The position numbers and the translations under genes are program-made. From Gammaproteobacteria bacterium (lineage in GTDB: Bacteria; Pseudomonadota; Gammaproteobacteria; Pseudomonadales; Azotimanducaceae): 64,000 nucleotides of DNA. The notes beneath the pieces were generated by a model. That model worked only from the letters and a program-made list of their open reading frames with translations, was not told the DNA's origin and made no database searches. This document shows, in pieces, positions 1-9,059 of this stretch. The stretch is taken from contig JAPOWH010000007.1 in NCBI GenBank assembly GCA_026707735.1, positions 186,001-250,000 of the forward strand, given 5' to 3'. How positions within the stretch are numbered: position 1 is the first letter of the stretch; each line of letters begins with the position of its first letter.

Positions 1-629
1 GATTGCCTTGCGCATCGGTGTCTCTGCAAATGAGTAAGCATTGCCCGAATAGTAGCAAAGAGTCTTAGGTGCATTTCACTTGTTGCTGCTGCTAGCCTCT
101 CGCTTACATCGGCTCTAGGCACGTCTGTGTCAGGTCGCCGATCAAACACCAAATGGATCTGACGTCACGCAACAAACTTGGATGATGTAAACACGGCCAG
201 GCAACTTGCATGCGATCGACATGTTTGGAACCGTTGGCACTCGTCTAGTGTCAAAGTCGTCAACGCGCGTCTAGAATTTCCGGCGCAAACGCTACCCACA
301 AGTATTTGAGATTTCGAGATAACGTGACGCTCCTACACAACCTGCATCCACAGAATTTGTGTGAATGGCGCAACCAATACCTAACCGGATCTGCGCATTT
401 GAAGAAGACGGGATCTTGGGTTCCAGTGCAACACCCAATCCCAATATGGTCTTGCACCTAGTAGTCTCCAAACAGGCAGCTGCAATATGTTTCCCATCGT
501 AATAGGTGTCGCACCGAGCTTTCTTTTTAGTGAGGACCAAGACGCGCTCCGCGCGCACGGAGCAATGCCCATTTCGAATTTGCGATCAATGCAGAACTCG
601 CAATCTACCAAACATCGCGAGATTGACGC
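1..629. other. Region with no supportable gene
   Basis: The first ~630 bases hold only short reading frames in several overlapping phases, none with a recognisable domain, good start signal or convincing composition. Bases 2-37 could be the last codons of a plus-strand gene entering from the left (ending in ...RIGVSANE and TAA), but this is too short to support. A perfect six-base-pair hairpin (GCTCCG at 546-551 with CGGAGC at 558-563) lies about 70 bases before the ABC gene. A small GGTG/CACC stem at about 512-522 is followed by a T-rich stretch and might end an upstream transcript. No promoter could be assigned with confidence. Confidence 0.5.
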
Positions 630-1592
630 TTGCCCATGGACAATCAGGTGAACCAGGAATACTCCCCAACACTCTCCATAGCAAACCTACACAAACGCTA
701 TGGATCCCACGATGTATTGAACGGAGTGAACCTCGAAATCAATTCCCATTCCATAGTTGGTCTAGTCGGTCTAAACGGTTCAGGCAAGACTACAACGATA
801 GAGTGCCTTCTCGGTCTGCAACGATTTCAACAGGGGATCATTGATGTTCTGGGGAAGAGTCCAGATCAGATATTCCAATTGCAAGGCAAGGTTGGCGCGG
901 TGTTCGATCAACCCTGCCTCTACCCCGGACTGACCGTTCGCCAAAGTTCCAGACATACGAAATCCGTACTGCGCAACGTGAGCTCGGACCCTGAAGAACT
1001 GGAGGACCTGTTCCGACTGACACGCTATAAGGATTTCAAGACGAGAAAGCTGTCGTTCGGAAACAAACGACGAACGGCAATTATGCAAGCCCTTATTGGT
1101 TCACCGGAATTCGTCGTCTTTGACGAACCGTTCATTGGATTGGACGCTGAAGGTGTAGAGGACGTTTTGAACATCATCCAGCAAGTCCATAACGACCACG
1201 GTACTTCCTTCTTGCTGGCGAGCCATCAATTGCCCTATCTCGAGCGTGTCTGTACGCACATCGCCATTCTTCACGAAGGAACCATTGCTCTACACGACGA
1301 TCTCGAAAACCTTCTCACTTCTCAATCCGTAAACGTCAAAATCCATTCGCCACACTGCGCCAAAATCGCAGAAATTGCCAAAGCAAACCACAAAATCGAA
1401 TTGAAGACTCAGCATTCGGTTGACTCCGTAGTGTTAAGCCTCGCTGACATGACCTCTGCCGAACTGAACACTCTTCTCGTGCACAACGGCGTCTCAGTGT
1501 CTGAACTGCAAGTGGTACGCCAATCCCTCAATTCTCTCTTTCGTTCGATTACCCATCAAGACTTGGATGAGGAAGGTGTGTCATGGCAGTGA
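630..1592 (+). CDS. ABC transporter ATP-binding protein
   Basis: Single nucleotide-binding domain of an ABC-2 type transporter, expected to hydrolyse ATP at the inner membrane face together with the next gene's permease. Counting from the TTG at 630: Walker A GLNGSGKTT at 47-55, Q-loop DQP near 93, signature LSFGNKR at 141-147 (degenerate relative to LSGGQ, as is common in NatA/BcrA-like ATPases), Walker B FVVFDEP at 161-167 with the catalytic Glu, D-loop GLD, and H-loop His 199. About 110 residues follow the H-loop, the usual accessory C-terminus of this group. An ATG at 636 is an equally good or better start. The last ten bases overlap the permease gene. First gene of a five-gene operon. 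Substrate and direction are unknown; export or extraction of a lipoprotein or peptide is a guess. Confidence 0.9.
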   Translation: MPMDNQVNQEYSPTLSIANLHKRYGSHDVLNGVNLEINSHSIVGLVGLNGSGKTTTIECLLGLQRFQQGIIDVLGKSPDQIFQLQGKVGAVFDQPCLYPGLTVRQSSRHTKSVLRNVSSDPEELEDLFRLTRYKDFKTRKLSFGNKRRTAIMQALIGSPEFVVFDEPFIGLDAEGVEDVLNIIQQVHNDHGTSFLLASHQLPYLERVCTHIAILHEGTIALHDDLENLLTSQSVNVKIHSPHCAKIAEIAKANHKIELKTQHSVDSVVLSLADMTSAELNTLLVHNGVSVSELQVVRQSLNSLFRSITHQDLDEEGVSWQ

Positions 1593-2452
1593 CTGTGAAA
1601 GGCTTTGGAGTGTGCATGAAGTCTGAACTGTGGATTGCAGTCCGTAGTTCCTCTACCTATCTCGCAATTCTTCTTCCTTCAACAATTGCCGTGGTTTATT
1701 TGGCGATGAGTCGAATATCGGAATTGGCCATCGAAGCACGCAAGCAGTTCACAAACGTCGAGATTCCAATTGGCGAAGACTATTCAACTGGCTATGGACA
1801 TCTCGTCGACGGCATGCTAGTTACGCTCGCAGCCGTTGTTCTCATCGTCACCACCTATGCGGCCTGGTCGTTCGCAAACGATTGCCGAACGGGAACGGTC
1901 CGACACTTGATCACACGAGTGGCTAGTAGAAACGCAGTGATTCTCGCCAAGGTCGTAACTATTCATGTAATTGCATGCTTGGCTTTTGTCTTGGCTTTCG
2001 CCATCGCGTACCTTCTCGCAGGTTCGCTTTGGACCTACGAGTCCGTCGTTGAAGATGGATACGAATTAATTGGCGAAATGGAGATTCGGAGCGAAATTCT
2101 GTATGGCTTGGGATTGGCCACAATCACCATTCCGGCTTGTATTGCGTTGGGTTCACTCGTATCGGTAAGTGCGAGTTCACCTGTTCAATCCACAGTTGCA
2201 ATACTCGCAATTCTTGTAATTTACGGATTCTTCCAACCGTACTTCGGCTCGTATGCGGAGTACTGTTTCCTTACGTTCACCCCACTTTTATTCGATGCGT
2301 CGTACCTGCGCGAAGTCAGCGAAATTGTGCGTGGCTACTCAGATGTCTACATTAGCGACCAGACGGTTCGATTGAACTTGTGGATTCCTGTAGTCCAAGC
2401 GATTGGATTTCTCGTCTTAACCTACTTCGTTACCGAACGGCGACGACTCTAA
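1583..2452 (+). CDS. ABC-2 type transporter permease
   Basis: Polytopic membrane protein of 289 residues with about six hydrophobic segments: near residues 25-45, 75-100, 115-150, 180-205, 210-230 and 265-283. A large extracytoplasmic loop falls between the first and second. It ends in a basic ERRRL tail. The topology and its place directly behind an ATPase fit an ABC-2 permease, although no diagnostic motif is visible. It overlaps the ATPase gene by ten bases, so the two are probably translationally coupled and form a (2+2) transporter. The gap to the following lipoprotein gene is 25 bases. Family placement is by topology and context only. Confidence 0.8.
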   Translation: MAVTVKGFGVCMKSELWIAVRSSSTYLAILLPSTIAVVYLAMSRISELAIEARKQFTNVEIPIGEDYSTGYGHLVDGMLVTLAAVVLIVTTYAAWSFANDCRTGTVRHLITRVASRNAVILAKVVTIHVIACLAFVLAFAIAYLLAGSLWTYESVVEDGYELIGEMEIRSEILYGLGLATITIPACIALGSLVSVSASSPVQSTVAILAILVIYGFFQPYFGSYAEYCFLTFTPLLFDASYLREVSEIVRGYSDVYISDQTVRLNLWIPVVQAIGFLVLTYFVTERRRL

Positions 2453-2477
2453 ATCATTTGCAATTGAGGTATTTGGC

Positions 2478-3431
2478 ATGAAACAGTTCCTGGTAGTTTG
2501 CATCTTTTTGGCCTGTGCCGGCTGCGTCCACTTCGAATCCAACCCGATTCCTCCATCGCTTGAGCTTTCACCCGAGCAATTGAGCCTTGGCGTCGCCCTT
2601 GACGAAACCGAGCGCGGCAGAGCTACAGCGGATTTCGGTATTGAGGTGCGCACTAATGAGACCGACTCACTTGCGAATATTGAGACTCTTCCGGGACTAA
2701 AGGTCTTTACTGTGCACCCCCACGGTCCAGCGGACTTTGCTGGAATCGATGTCAACGATGTGGTCCTTAGTGTCGATGGAATTGAGACAAACAGTACGGA
2801 AACGCTGAGGGCCATCGCTGAACGGTCACTCCCAGATCAGCAACTGTTGTTCGAAATTCGTCGCGGCACCGTGGTATTGGAAGCGACCGTAGTCGCCCGC
2901 CAGGCCAAACAACCAACTCCTATGAAGGAACTGTACCGCATAGACCCGGTTGCAAGCCGAGCTGCCTACAGTACCGAGATCGTTAAGCTAGACAGCGGTG
3001 ACCATATTTCAGCGGCCAAGGTGGTCGGCACAAGCGACAACAGCCCACTTCATAGGGCAAGAATCCAAGTGGGAGACATCATCACCGCAGTGGATTCTGA
3101 GAGAGTTCAATCAGCCCAAGAATTGGTGACCAAATTGATTGAAGGCTATACACCTGGATCAAAAGTGTCGCTTTCCACCCTGTCAAACGGCAGGGCGATT
3201 GACCATGAGGTCAGACTGTGGGATCCCGGACGCTATCTGGCGCGATTGCAGCTTTGGCCCTTGTTTCGCTACGAGTTCCGTCCCGACCCAAGAAAGACCA
3301 TAGTGCAGTTTCCGGAGTTCATTCCGATTTACCGAATGCACGCCACCGACTTCGAGACAAATCACAATTTGTTCTGGTTCTTCAACATTCGCGCAACGAG
3401 AATCAGGCTGAATGAGAGCACAAGCCCGTGA
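2478..3431 (+). CDS. Two-PDZ-domain exported (probable lipo-) protein
   Basis: 317 residues beginning with a short hydrophobic signal (MKQFLVVCIFLACAGC) that ends in a lipobox-like ACAGC, so Cys16 is the likely lipidated residue, although the -3 position is not canonical. Two PDZ modules follow, roughly residues 71-145 (with GPADFAGIDVNDVVLSVDG) and 175-252 (with ARIQVGDIITAVDSERV). No protease domain (no Ser-His-Asp trypsin-like core, no HExxH) is present, so it is an adaptor or scaffold rather than a DegP or RseP relative. A C-terminal ~65-residue aromatic-rich segment is unassigned. It sits between the ABC permease and two exported FG-GAP proteins; the stop overlaps the next start (GTGA). 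PDZ domains normally bind C-terminal tails, so the partner may be a product of the same operon (inference). Confidence 0.8.
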   Translation: MKQFLVVCIFLACAGCVHFESNPIPPSLELSPEQLSLGVALDETERGRATADFGIEVRTNETDSLANIETLPGLKVFTVHPHGPADFAGIDVNDVVLSVDGIETNSTETLRAIAERSLPDQQLLFEIRRGTVVLEATVVARQAKQPTPMKELYRIDPVASRAAYSTEIVKLDSGDHISAAKVVGTSDNSPLHRARIQVGDIITAVDSERVQSAQELVTKLIEGYTPGSKVSLSTLSNGRAIDHEVRLWDPGRYLARLQLWPLFRYEFRPDPRKTIVQFPEFIPIYRMHATDFETNHNLFWFFNIRATRIRLNESTSP

Positions 3432-5041
3432 TTGCTTCGGCGGCGATTAAGAGAAATCTGCTTTGGACAATGGTGCCATTGTTTGCACTCGCGGGCGTTC
3501 AGCCAGTCTTGTCCAATCCATCGTACGACGTTTGGCAAGTCGACACTTCAAATGCGACACACGACCCAATCATTGTCGACGTGGATGGAGACGGACTAAA
3601 GGATTTGGTAGTTCCCCAGTACTTTCCCTCGTCTGGGCGTGAACTGCACATCTACAAGCAACAGGCGAACCAAAGATTGTCGGACGTGCCTCTCAAGATT
3701 GAGATCAAGTCCGAAGCGATCGCATTTTCCATGGTCGATGTGCGCGACGCGGCGGGTACGGAAATCCTATGGATCACCGCGGACGCAATCTACAGTTTCT
3801 CGACGAACATTTCCGGTTACGTGGGAAATCTCGAACATCTAGCGGATTGGGAGCTTTTCGTACGCAATCCCGATTCGAAAGAACTGCTTTACCTAAAAGC
3901 GGTCGACCTAAATGACGATGGTGCGTCAGACCTAATTTTGCCAGGACCAAATCGGTATGGACTCTTCGTGAATAGCGGTGGCGAAAAATTGAAGCTTGTC
4001 GGATCCATTGTGTTGCCAACGTCCGATAGGAACGAGAGTGTTTTGAGTCCACCACGGGTATACAACAGGTCAGTAAACAGTCACATGGCCGCCGATGTGG
4101 ACGAGCACGGCCAACTCAAGTTGACGAACATTTACTTTCCACGATCGCAATACCAAGGCTTGTTCACACAGATCAACCGAGATGAACCTCGTACTAGATC
4201 GATTTCCTATGGTTCATGGCAAACAGGCTTGATTGCTCGGGACATCAACGGCGATGGACTTGTTGATCTGCTATTTCGAAATTCCGATGGATTAAACATA
4301 CGACATCTAAAGCCTGACGAAACGATTGCACACAGCAATTCTGGTGACACGCACAAGAGCAATGCTATCGCCCACGACTCGTTCAAACTAGGAGGCTACA
4401 GCATCCCAAGCCCTGTTGGACGAATGTCGTCGTTTGACGATGTAGACGGCGATGGAGATCTTGACATAGTTTCGATCAACAGAGGCTTTGCGTCCAGCGC
4501 AATACATCTGCTAGTCAACGACAACGGTCAATTCAACATGGAGGAACCTACGCAGGTATTTCGAGTAAGCGGAGTAGTCATGGACGTCGAATTTGCGCCA
4601 ATTCTGCACAGCGGAAACCTCATGATGCTTGTAAACACAATAACAACCCCACTTCGCAGAATTTTGACTGAGATTGAGCTACACCGTAATTTGCTTCTAT
4701 ACAAGCAGAGTGACACGGAGAACGGACTATTTGCCAAAAAGCCGTCACTGACATCGACTCAATCCATCAACGTCGATTCACTGCGAAACTTGATGCCTAG
4801 CACTTTGCGGTTCGACTTGGACATGGACGGCAGGAACGACGTTCTTGAATGCGATAGCGACGGTACCCTTCAAGCTCGTCGAATCGACGACCCTCCACAA
4901 CTCGAGTCCCGGCCCTTTTGGCGATTCACGCCAGAGTTTGCCGTATTTTCGGCAACTTCCGACGATCTTAACAACGATGAACTGCCCGACCTGATCTTGA
5001 GACACAGTACGGCCATGACCTATTTGGTAACGAGACAATGA
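3428..5041 (+). CDS. Exported FG-GAP/VCBS repeat protein 1
   Basis: 537 residues with an N-terminal signal peptide (basic IKRN, hydrophobic core to about residue 24, cleavage likely near VLSNP). At least six calcium-loop motifs of FG-GAP/VCBS blades are spread through the chain: DVDGDGLKD (51-59), DLNDDGASD, DINGDGLVD, DVDGDGDLD, DLDMDGRND and DLNNDELPD. This indicates one seven-bladed beta-propeller, or part of two, probably in the periplasm or on the cell surface. No enzymatic residues or sortase/PEP-CTERM anchor seen. The start is GTG at 3428, overlapping the preceding stop as GTGA; its own stop overlaps the next ATG as ATGA. Fourth gene of the ABC/PDZ operon. Ligand unknown. Confidence 0.85.
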   Translation: MIASAAIKRNLLWTMVPLFALAGVQPVLSNPSYDVWQVDTSNATHDPIIVDVDGDGLKDLVVPQYFPSSGRELHIYKQQANQRLSDVPLKIEIKSEAIAFSMVDVRDAAGTEILWITADAIYSFSTNISGYVGNLEHLADWELFVRNPDSKELLYLKAVDLNDDGASDLILPGPNRYGLFVNSGGEKLKLVGSIVLPTSDRNESVLSPPRVYNRSVNSHMAADVDEHGQLKLTNIYFPRSQYQGLFTQINRDEPRTRSISYGSWQTGLIARDINGDGLVDLLFRNSDGLNIRHLKPDETIAHSNSGDTHKSNAIAHDSFKLGGYSIPSPVGRMSSFDDVDGDGDLDIVSINRGFASSAIHLLVNDNGQFNMEEPTQVFRVSGVVMDVEFAPILHSGNLMMLVNTITTPLRRILTEIELHRNLLLYKQSDTENGLFAKKPSLTSTQSINVDSLRNLMPSTLRFDLDMDGRNDVLECDSDGTLQARRIDDPPQLESRPFWRFTPEFAVFSATSDDLNNDELPDLILRHSTAMTYLVTRQ

Positions 5042-6780
5042 GTATTTCCATTGATTCAGTTTTAGCACGCATTAGCGCTCTGCTAGCCATGGCGGCCTTC
5101 TTGCCAACGGTCCACGCCGACCAAAACGAATCCACGAGCATTGAGTCCCTGAGTGGTTACACAGCCAGTAAGTTCTCAATTCCCGCGGATGTTCGCCACA
5201 TTCACATGATTGACCTAAATGCCGACTCGCGCAAAGATCTGATTCTTGAGTTTCGAGATGAATTGCGCGTCGTACACCAAGGTTCCGACGGATTTGAACT
5301 TCAACGTCCTCAATCCATCCCGATCCCTCAGAAACAGGCGATGTGGGACGTAGCTCGCCTAGACAGCAGTGCCGAAGTTTTTTCAATCGTTGTCCTTGAT
5401 TCTGACTCCAACTTAAGGATATGGAAGCCCTCCGGAGGGCTGTATAGGGAGGACGTCGTAAATGTGCCTATTCCCTCTATCCATTTGCCTGACGACGCAG
5501 CGCGACTGCGTTTTTGCATAGACATCAATGAAGACTCAATTGATGACCTAGCTCTCCCCACAACTCACTTTGTATACGTAATTGAAATGAGCGACGACAA
5601 CCAGTTGCTCAGAACGTCAAAGATTCCTTTACTTTCGAGCTCATCGTCATCCCTTTCGGCCGACACGGTATCCGACCGTGTAGGCCAGACGTATACGGGA
5701 AGTTCAGCGAGTTTCTACGACATTAACAACGATTCTCACATGGACGTAGTGCTGCAGAACGACAGTGCCGTACGCATTGCACTGGGGAACGCGCTGGAGT
5801 CGAGCTATTTTTCGTCAACACCTGACTACGACATCAACTTTGAGAAAGATACAAGAAAGATCGATTTCGACTCGATCGACTTCTCAAACTTGTTCTCCCT
5901 TATTCGGTTTGCACCCAATCGAGTGCAAATAAAGGACGTAAATTCAGACGCGTTGATGGATCTGATCATTCTCGAACCGAACAGGGTCCTTGTATACGTC
6001 GCAGACGAGAACGGAATCGATACCACTCGACCGACGCAGGTAATGCGTTTCAATGAAAACACGATTGTCGCTGACCTGTACGATATCAATGGGGACGGGA
6101 CGTCAGATCTCGTCGCAGTAAAGACCCCATACGATGTTTCTGTTCGCCGGGTGCTGCTTACATTGGTAGTGCCTACTACTTTGCGGTTTGAGCTTCTGGT
6201 ATTCAATAACGCGGACGGCAAATATTCCCGTCGCCCCGACAGCCGACTCTTGGTCAATATGAAAGTACCAGCAATACTGCCCACGATCCTAACGAGCGGC
6301 GGGATTGTGAGGTCGCAGGACAAGCTCGAGGCAAGCATCAACTTGGACCTTCTAGGATCGGAGACCAAACCGCCGCTGCCTATTCTTGATGCTCAGCTGG
6401 ATGAACTGGGTCCAAGAGAAGTGATTGCCATTCAATCTGGCGAGGTGCGCGTATTCTTCAATGTAGTTAGCAACGATTCAGTACTAACTGAAGCCGGTCA
6501 GTTCGATGAACTTCGGGAACTCCGCAAGATTTTGGATTCCGGCGAGGAAGTTACGATTGACGTCGGCAAGCTCATTACATCGGAAATCGACGCAGTAACC
6601 CACTTGGATCTAATCGAAGACGTTGAATCAGTTGTTGTTCATCAGCTTGCTGCCGAACCAACATTCCACGACTTACTGAGGTTGCAGTTAAACGATGACA
6701 GTCTTGATGACATCGTTATTTTCGAGGACCGTACAAGTGAAGCCATTACGGGCTTGATGCTGATTTCGGATATGCCCTAG
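5038..6780 (+). CDS. Exported FG-GAP/VCBS repeat protein 2
   Basis: 580 residues with a probable signal peptide (hydrophobic stretch about 8-27, cleavage near VHADQ). FG-GAP-like loops are present but several are weakened compared with its neighbour: DLNADSRKD, DINEDSIDD, DINNDSHMD, DVNSDALMD, DINGDGTSD and LNDDSLDD. Only DINGDGTSD keeps the full Asp/Gly pattern. The C-terminal ~100 residues are acidic and lack clear blades apart from the last loop. Probably a diverged tandem paralogue of the preceding gene with reduced calcium binding (inference). It starts at the ATGA overlap and closes the operon; a CCTAG/CTAGG inverted repeat spans its stop codon but has no T-tract, so it is not a convincing terminator. 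Confidence 0.8.
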   Translation: MSISIDSVLARISALLAMAAFLPTVHADQNESTSIESLSGYTASKFSIPADVRHIHMIDLNADSRKDLILEFRDELRVVHQGSDGFELQRPQSIPIPQKQAMWDVARLDSSAEVFSIVVLDSDSNLRIWKPSGGLYREDVVNVPIPSIHLPDDAARLRFCIDINEDSIDDLALPTTHFVYVIEMSDDNQLLRTSKIPLLSSSSSSLSADTVSDRVGQTYTGSSASFYDINNDSHMDVVLQNDSAVRIALGNALESSYFSSTPDYDINFEKDTRKIDFDSIDFSNLFSLIRFAPNRVQIKDVNSDALMDLIILEPNRVLVYVADENGIDTTRPTQVMRFNENTIVADLYDINGDGTSDLVAVKTPYDVSVRRVLLTLVVPTTLRFELLVFNNADGKYSRRPDSRLLVNMKVPAILPTILTSGGIVRSQDKLEASINLDLLGSETKPPLPILDAQLDELGPREVIAIQSGEVRVFFNVVSNDSVLTEAGQFDELRELRKILDSGEEVTIDVGKLITSEIDAVTHLDLIEDVESVVVHQLAAEPTFHDLLRLQLNDDSLDDIVIFEDRTSEAITGLMLISDMP

Positions 6781-6931
6781 TCTTCTGCTAGGTCGACGGG
6801 AGTTGAACCGGAGACGCTTGCAGAGTTCTTGGGAAGGCGCGGTGCGGCAGTTGTACGTTGAATTCGCTGTTTGCAGCTAATCCTTGTAGTTGGATAAAGG
6901 AATCGATTGCAATGAACCACGCGTTCCGCGT

Positions 6932-8851
6932 TTATTTCGCAAGCAAGTGTTGCCGCACAAACAGAACAACGGTTTGCAACCAGTAGTCTTGGTTGTCCTT
7001 TTTTCGAAACCCATGCCCTTCGTCATGCGCTAGCACATACCAGACGGGCGTTCCCGTCTCACTGAGAGCCGCCACAATCTGCTCGCTCTCGAACGCAGGG
7101 ACACGCGGATCGTTCATTCCTTGACCAATGAGCATTGGAGCTTTGATCTTGTCGACCTGATTGAGCGGCGCGATTGACTCCAAGAATTCGCGCATTTTGG
7201 GATCGCGCTCATCGCCGTACTCTACCCTGCGCAAGTCGCGTCTGTAACCTTGGGTGCGTTCTAGAAATGTGACGAAATTGCCAATCCCAACACGCTCAAT
7301 TCCCGCCTTGAGTCGATCCCCATAGTGAACGAGCGAAGCCAACACCATGTAGCCGCCGTAGGATCCTCCAATCACTCCTACACGAGAACTATCGAACTGG
7401 GGCTGTCTCTCGATCCAGTCGAGTAATGCTCCGATATCACGCACCGAATCCTCACGCAACCATTCATCGTCCAAGGTCATGTAACGCTTGCCGTATCCTC
7501 GTGAGCCTCTCACATTGGGGGCAACTACCGCAAGTCCCAGCTCATTTACGTAATACTGAAAAGTCGGTGAAAAACCTGGCCGATACTGTGAGGCCGGACC
7601 TCCATGAATGTGGATGAGAACAGGATGTGGTCCTTCTCCTGTTGGCTCGAACACGAACGCGGGCACTTCGAGCTCATCGAAAGACTTGTACTTGACGAGT
7701 GTAGGATTGACAAATTCCTCAGTTCGCAACTCGCCAAGCTCAGACTGAGTCCAGCGAGTCAAGGAATTCGTCGAGAGACTCATCGCGTAGACATCAGTGT
7801 TTGCGACGGGAGTTTGATAGGAGAATCCAAGTTCCTGCTCATCATGCGAGAAGCGAATGCCCCCGATGTGTCCACTCTCTGGAAGGGTGACTTCCCGTGA
7901 TGCTCCAGATTCCATGTCAAGCAGAAAGAGGCTTCTGTAGCCCGCTTCATTGACGACGTAGGCGAGCTTACTTCGCGAATCGGAGAATCGGAAGAACGAC
8001 ACATCCCAGTTCAGGTCGGCTACAACGTTCTCTACTGATCCATCCGAAGGATTCAGCGACCATAGTGCTTTGTAGTCCGAGTCCAAGTCCGAGACAAAGT
8101 AGATCCGTTCGCCTATTGCGTCGTACTTTGTTGTGCCAATGGAGATCTCCCCTCGATCTTCCAGCAACCGTCTCCTCTTGTGCGATTGCAGGTCTATCTC
8201 GTATAGCCGAGTTTCAGTGTTGGATACGTATTGAGAAATAAGAGCCCGTTCGCCATTGGGCGAGAAGTCATCTATGCTCCATCCAATTCCTTGATTCTCC
8301 TGAAGAATTTCCTTCGATCCGTCGAAATTGAGAACATGCAAATCCCAATCCGTGCCGTTGCGCTCTGTAGTCGTGTAGCCAATTCCGGAACCGTCTGGAG
8401 TGAATATGATCCCTGTGTAACGGGACTTGCCGTCGCTCAGGAGAGTTGAATCCCCAGTGGCAAAGTCGTAGTAGAAGACTTGATAGAACTCGGAGCCCCC
8501 GACATCCATTGTGAACACGAACCCGCTGTCCTCGCCAGCCGGTGAGACAACCGCACCCCCAACTGGCTCTTTCTTGAACGTGAGTTGACGACGCATGCCA
8601 AGGGGCTGCTCCACGAAATGCAGTTGCGCCGTGTCTGCAAACCTAGTCGAGATAAGCATCCCGCTACCGAACCAATCGACCAACCCTGCAGATCGCGCGT
8701 TCTGGTATCGCAATAGATCCTCAGAAATCTCGTTGGGAATCTCGGGTACGTTGCGAGTCTCGATATTTGCTGGAATCTCCGCAATCGCGGCGGAGGCTAA
8801 GAGTGTGCTCATTGCAATGCTGCCGTACTTCATGATTTGCATAGTATTCAA
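6932..8851 (-). CDS. S9-family prolyl oligopeptidase-like peptidase, exported
   Basis: 639 residues. A signal peptide (cleavage near IAEIP) is followed by an N-terminal beta-propeller of WD40/TolB-like blades (about 50-370; repeated D-S-x-x-G motifs) and a C-terminal alpha/beta hydrolase. The catalytic triad is visible: Ser497 in GGSYGGY, Asp581 in GMNDPRV, His613 in DEGHGF; HGGPASQY provides the oxyanion region. This is the arrangement of acylaminoacyl peptidase/DPP-IV relatives that cleave short peptides. Methionines at residues 4, 7 and 14 offer alternative starts. It stands alone, convergent to the FG-GAP operon, and is probably periplasmic. Substrate preference cannot be read from sequence. 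Confidence 0.92.
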   Translation of the reverse strand: MNTMQIMKYGSIAMSTLLASAAIAEIPANIETRNVPEIPNEISEDLLRYQNARSAGLVDWFGSGMLISTRFADTAQLHFVEQPLGMRRQLTFKKEPVGGAVVSPAGEDSGFVFTMDVGGSEFYQVFYYDFATGDSTLLSDGKSRYTGIIFTPDGSGIGYTTTERNGTDWDLHVLNFDGSKEILQENQGIGWSIDDFSPNGERALISQYVSNTETRLYEIDLQSHKRRRLLEDRGEISIGTTKYDAIGERIYFVSDLDSDYKALWSLNPSDGSVENVVADLNWDVSFFRFSDSRSKLAYVVNEAGYRSLFLLDMESGASREVTLPESGHIGGIRFSHDEQELGFSYQTPVANTDVYAMSLSTNSLTRWTQSELGELRTEEFVNPTLVKYKSFDELEVPAFVFEPTGEGPHPVLIHIHGGPASQYRPGFSPTFQYYVNELGLAVVAPNVRGSRGYGKRYMTLDDEWLREDSVRDIGALLDWIERQPQFDSSRVGVIGGSYGGYMVLASLVHYGDRLKAGIERVGIGNFVTFLERTQGYRRDLRRVEYGDERDPKMREFLESIAPLNQVDKIKAPMLIGQGMNDPRVPAFESEQIVAALSETGTPVWYVLAHDEGHGFRKKDNQDYWLQTVVLFVRQHLLAK

Positions 8852-9059
8852 GACGTAACCTATCGGGGTCGCCTAGTCCTGTTGGAAGGGTCGATTAAGG
8901 ATCGCGAGTGATGAGGAATCAAAGTCATTCCGTTTGCACGAGCGAAGAATTTCTCCTGAGAGTTCGCGAAGAAACATAGATGCAATCCCTAGACGTTATT
9001 CGCGCGTAGACCAACTAGTGGTTCGTGGGTAGCCCTCACAGGCCTGCATGCTGAGTGCG

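Noticed and set aside
292..558. 88-codon minus-strand frame before the ABC operon
   Set aside because: Competing frames overlap it, no ribosome binding site or domain recognised.
630..6780. Interpretation of the ABC/PDZ/FG-GAP operon as an antiphage defence system
   Set aside because: No nuclease, NTP-binding effector or other defence domain beyond the transporter ATPase is visible, and no defence genes or mobile elements flank it.
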